NCBI GenBank assembly: GCA_003344405.1
Contig: NOWV01000214.1
Span: forward strand, 56,564 to 120,563
Origin: Trichoplax sp. H2
Lineage: Eukaryota; Placozoa; Uniplacotomia; Trichoplacea
Reading direction: 5' to 3'
Length of the DNA: 64,000 nucleotides
The notes under the pieces were generated by a model. It was not told the DNA's origin. It did no database searches and saw only the letters and a list, made by a program, of their open reading frames with translations. Positions 63,451 through 64,000 of this stretch are shown here, piece after piece. How positions within the stretch are numbered: the first letter of the stretch is position 1; every line of letters begins with the position of its first letter. Made by a program: the position numbers and the translations under genes.

Positions 63451-64000
63451 ATCGAAGGACGCAAACAGAAAAATCGATCGAAATTTTACCAAGATGAAAA
63501 CGAATAGCAGTGGATATTGTTAATGGGACGTACAGTACAGCATCATATTCGACTGTTCATAATACAGTATTATCAATTCGTATATTGTCTGTTTCTATAG
63601 AACAGCAAAGCTGACTAGATACAATGGAGAAAAGGACGATAGAATAAAATTTGTGCTGTGCGTCCACTCCGTACAATATCTTTGTCACTTGTTATTCTTC
63701 TTCTTTTTTTTTTTTTGAAATAACCTTCTCGGGATGGATGGACTTGACTCTTGAACAAGAAAAATAGTGATGAATCACAGTAAGGCGTAGAGTAAAGCAT
63801 TCTGTAGAGAGTACAGTATGATACACTGAGTGTGTGACGGAAACAGTCAATGCAGTCGAAATAAAAGTCCTGACGTCTTGACGTCTTCACCATCTTCAAC
63901 GGCCTTCTAATGATATGTTTTGTTTTCTTTAATTAATTTTTATTTTGTTTTATTTTAACTGACGTACAAGATTTGATTTGCAAGTCAAATAAGTTAACCG

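Noticed and set aside
63615-63899. 94-codon minus-strand ORF
   Set aside because: Partly poly-Lys from an A/T run, with no protein-like domain and no splice support.

Overview
The window is eukaryotic and almost certainly from an animal. Genes are split by many short GT-AG introns, non-coding DNA is strongly AT-rich, and the proteins are animal or ciliate-cell types: tektin, TMEM17, TBCE, an SFSWAP-type splicing factor, SLX1, and complex I and III subunits. The compact, intron-rich genes with near-human protein lengths in an AT-rich genome suggest an early-branching animal such as a placozoan. That placement is an inference from style and content, not from any marker gene. No bacterial operons, CRISPR arrays, rRNA or convincing tRNA genes were seen. 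Multi-exon models were built by hand, joining exons by splice consensus, phase and family similarity; in most genes every exon phase closes exactly.

Layout. 1-430: tandem repeat. About 600-1840: a GC-richer patch with an unassigned ORF and an intronless VAMP-type R-SNARE. 1.8-6.8 kb: degenerate tandem repeats. 6.8-11.4 kb: a VWA-domain protein (minus). 11.4-18.6 kb: gene-poor, with a ~205-bp tandem repeat. 18.7-24.8 kb: a 14-exon gene resembling TBC/Rab-GAP proteins (minus); one of its introns holds a misassembled 0.5-kb contig. Then UQCR10 (plus), SLX1 (minus), tektin-1 (plus), TMEM17 (minus), TBCE (plus), SFSWAP (minus), a small membrane-protein ORF (plus) and NDUFS8 (minus). 54-59.7 kb is gene-poor, with one possible two-exon microprotein. 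A leucine-rich-repeat gene lies at 60-61.6 kb, and the right end is packed with palindromic CTGTAC-type repeats.

The gene-dense part (18.7-53.4 kb) alternates strands, giving head-to-head pairs (TBC-like/UQCR10, SLX1/tektin-1, TMEM17/TBCE, SFSWAP/small ORF). Three neighbours (tektin-1, TMEM17, TBCE) serve cilia or tubulin, and two (UQCR10, NDUFS8) serve the respiratory chain.

The most notable non-genic signals are a dispersed palindromic repeat family built on ACTGTACAGT, concentrated in gene-start regions; a group of short near-perfect hairpins; and an assembly error that copies the NDUFS8 first exon into the TBC-like gene.
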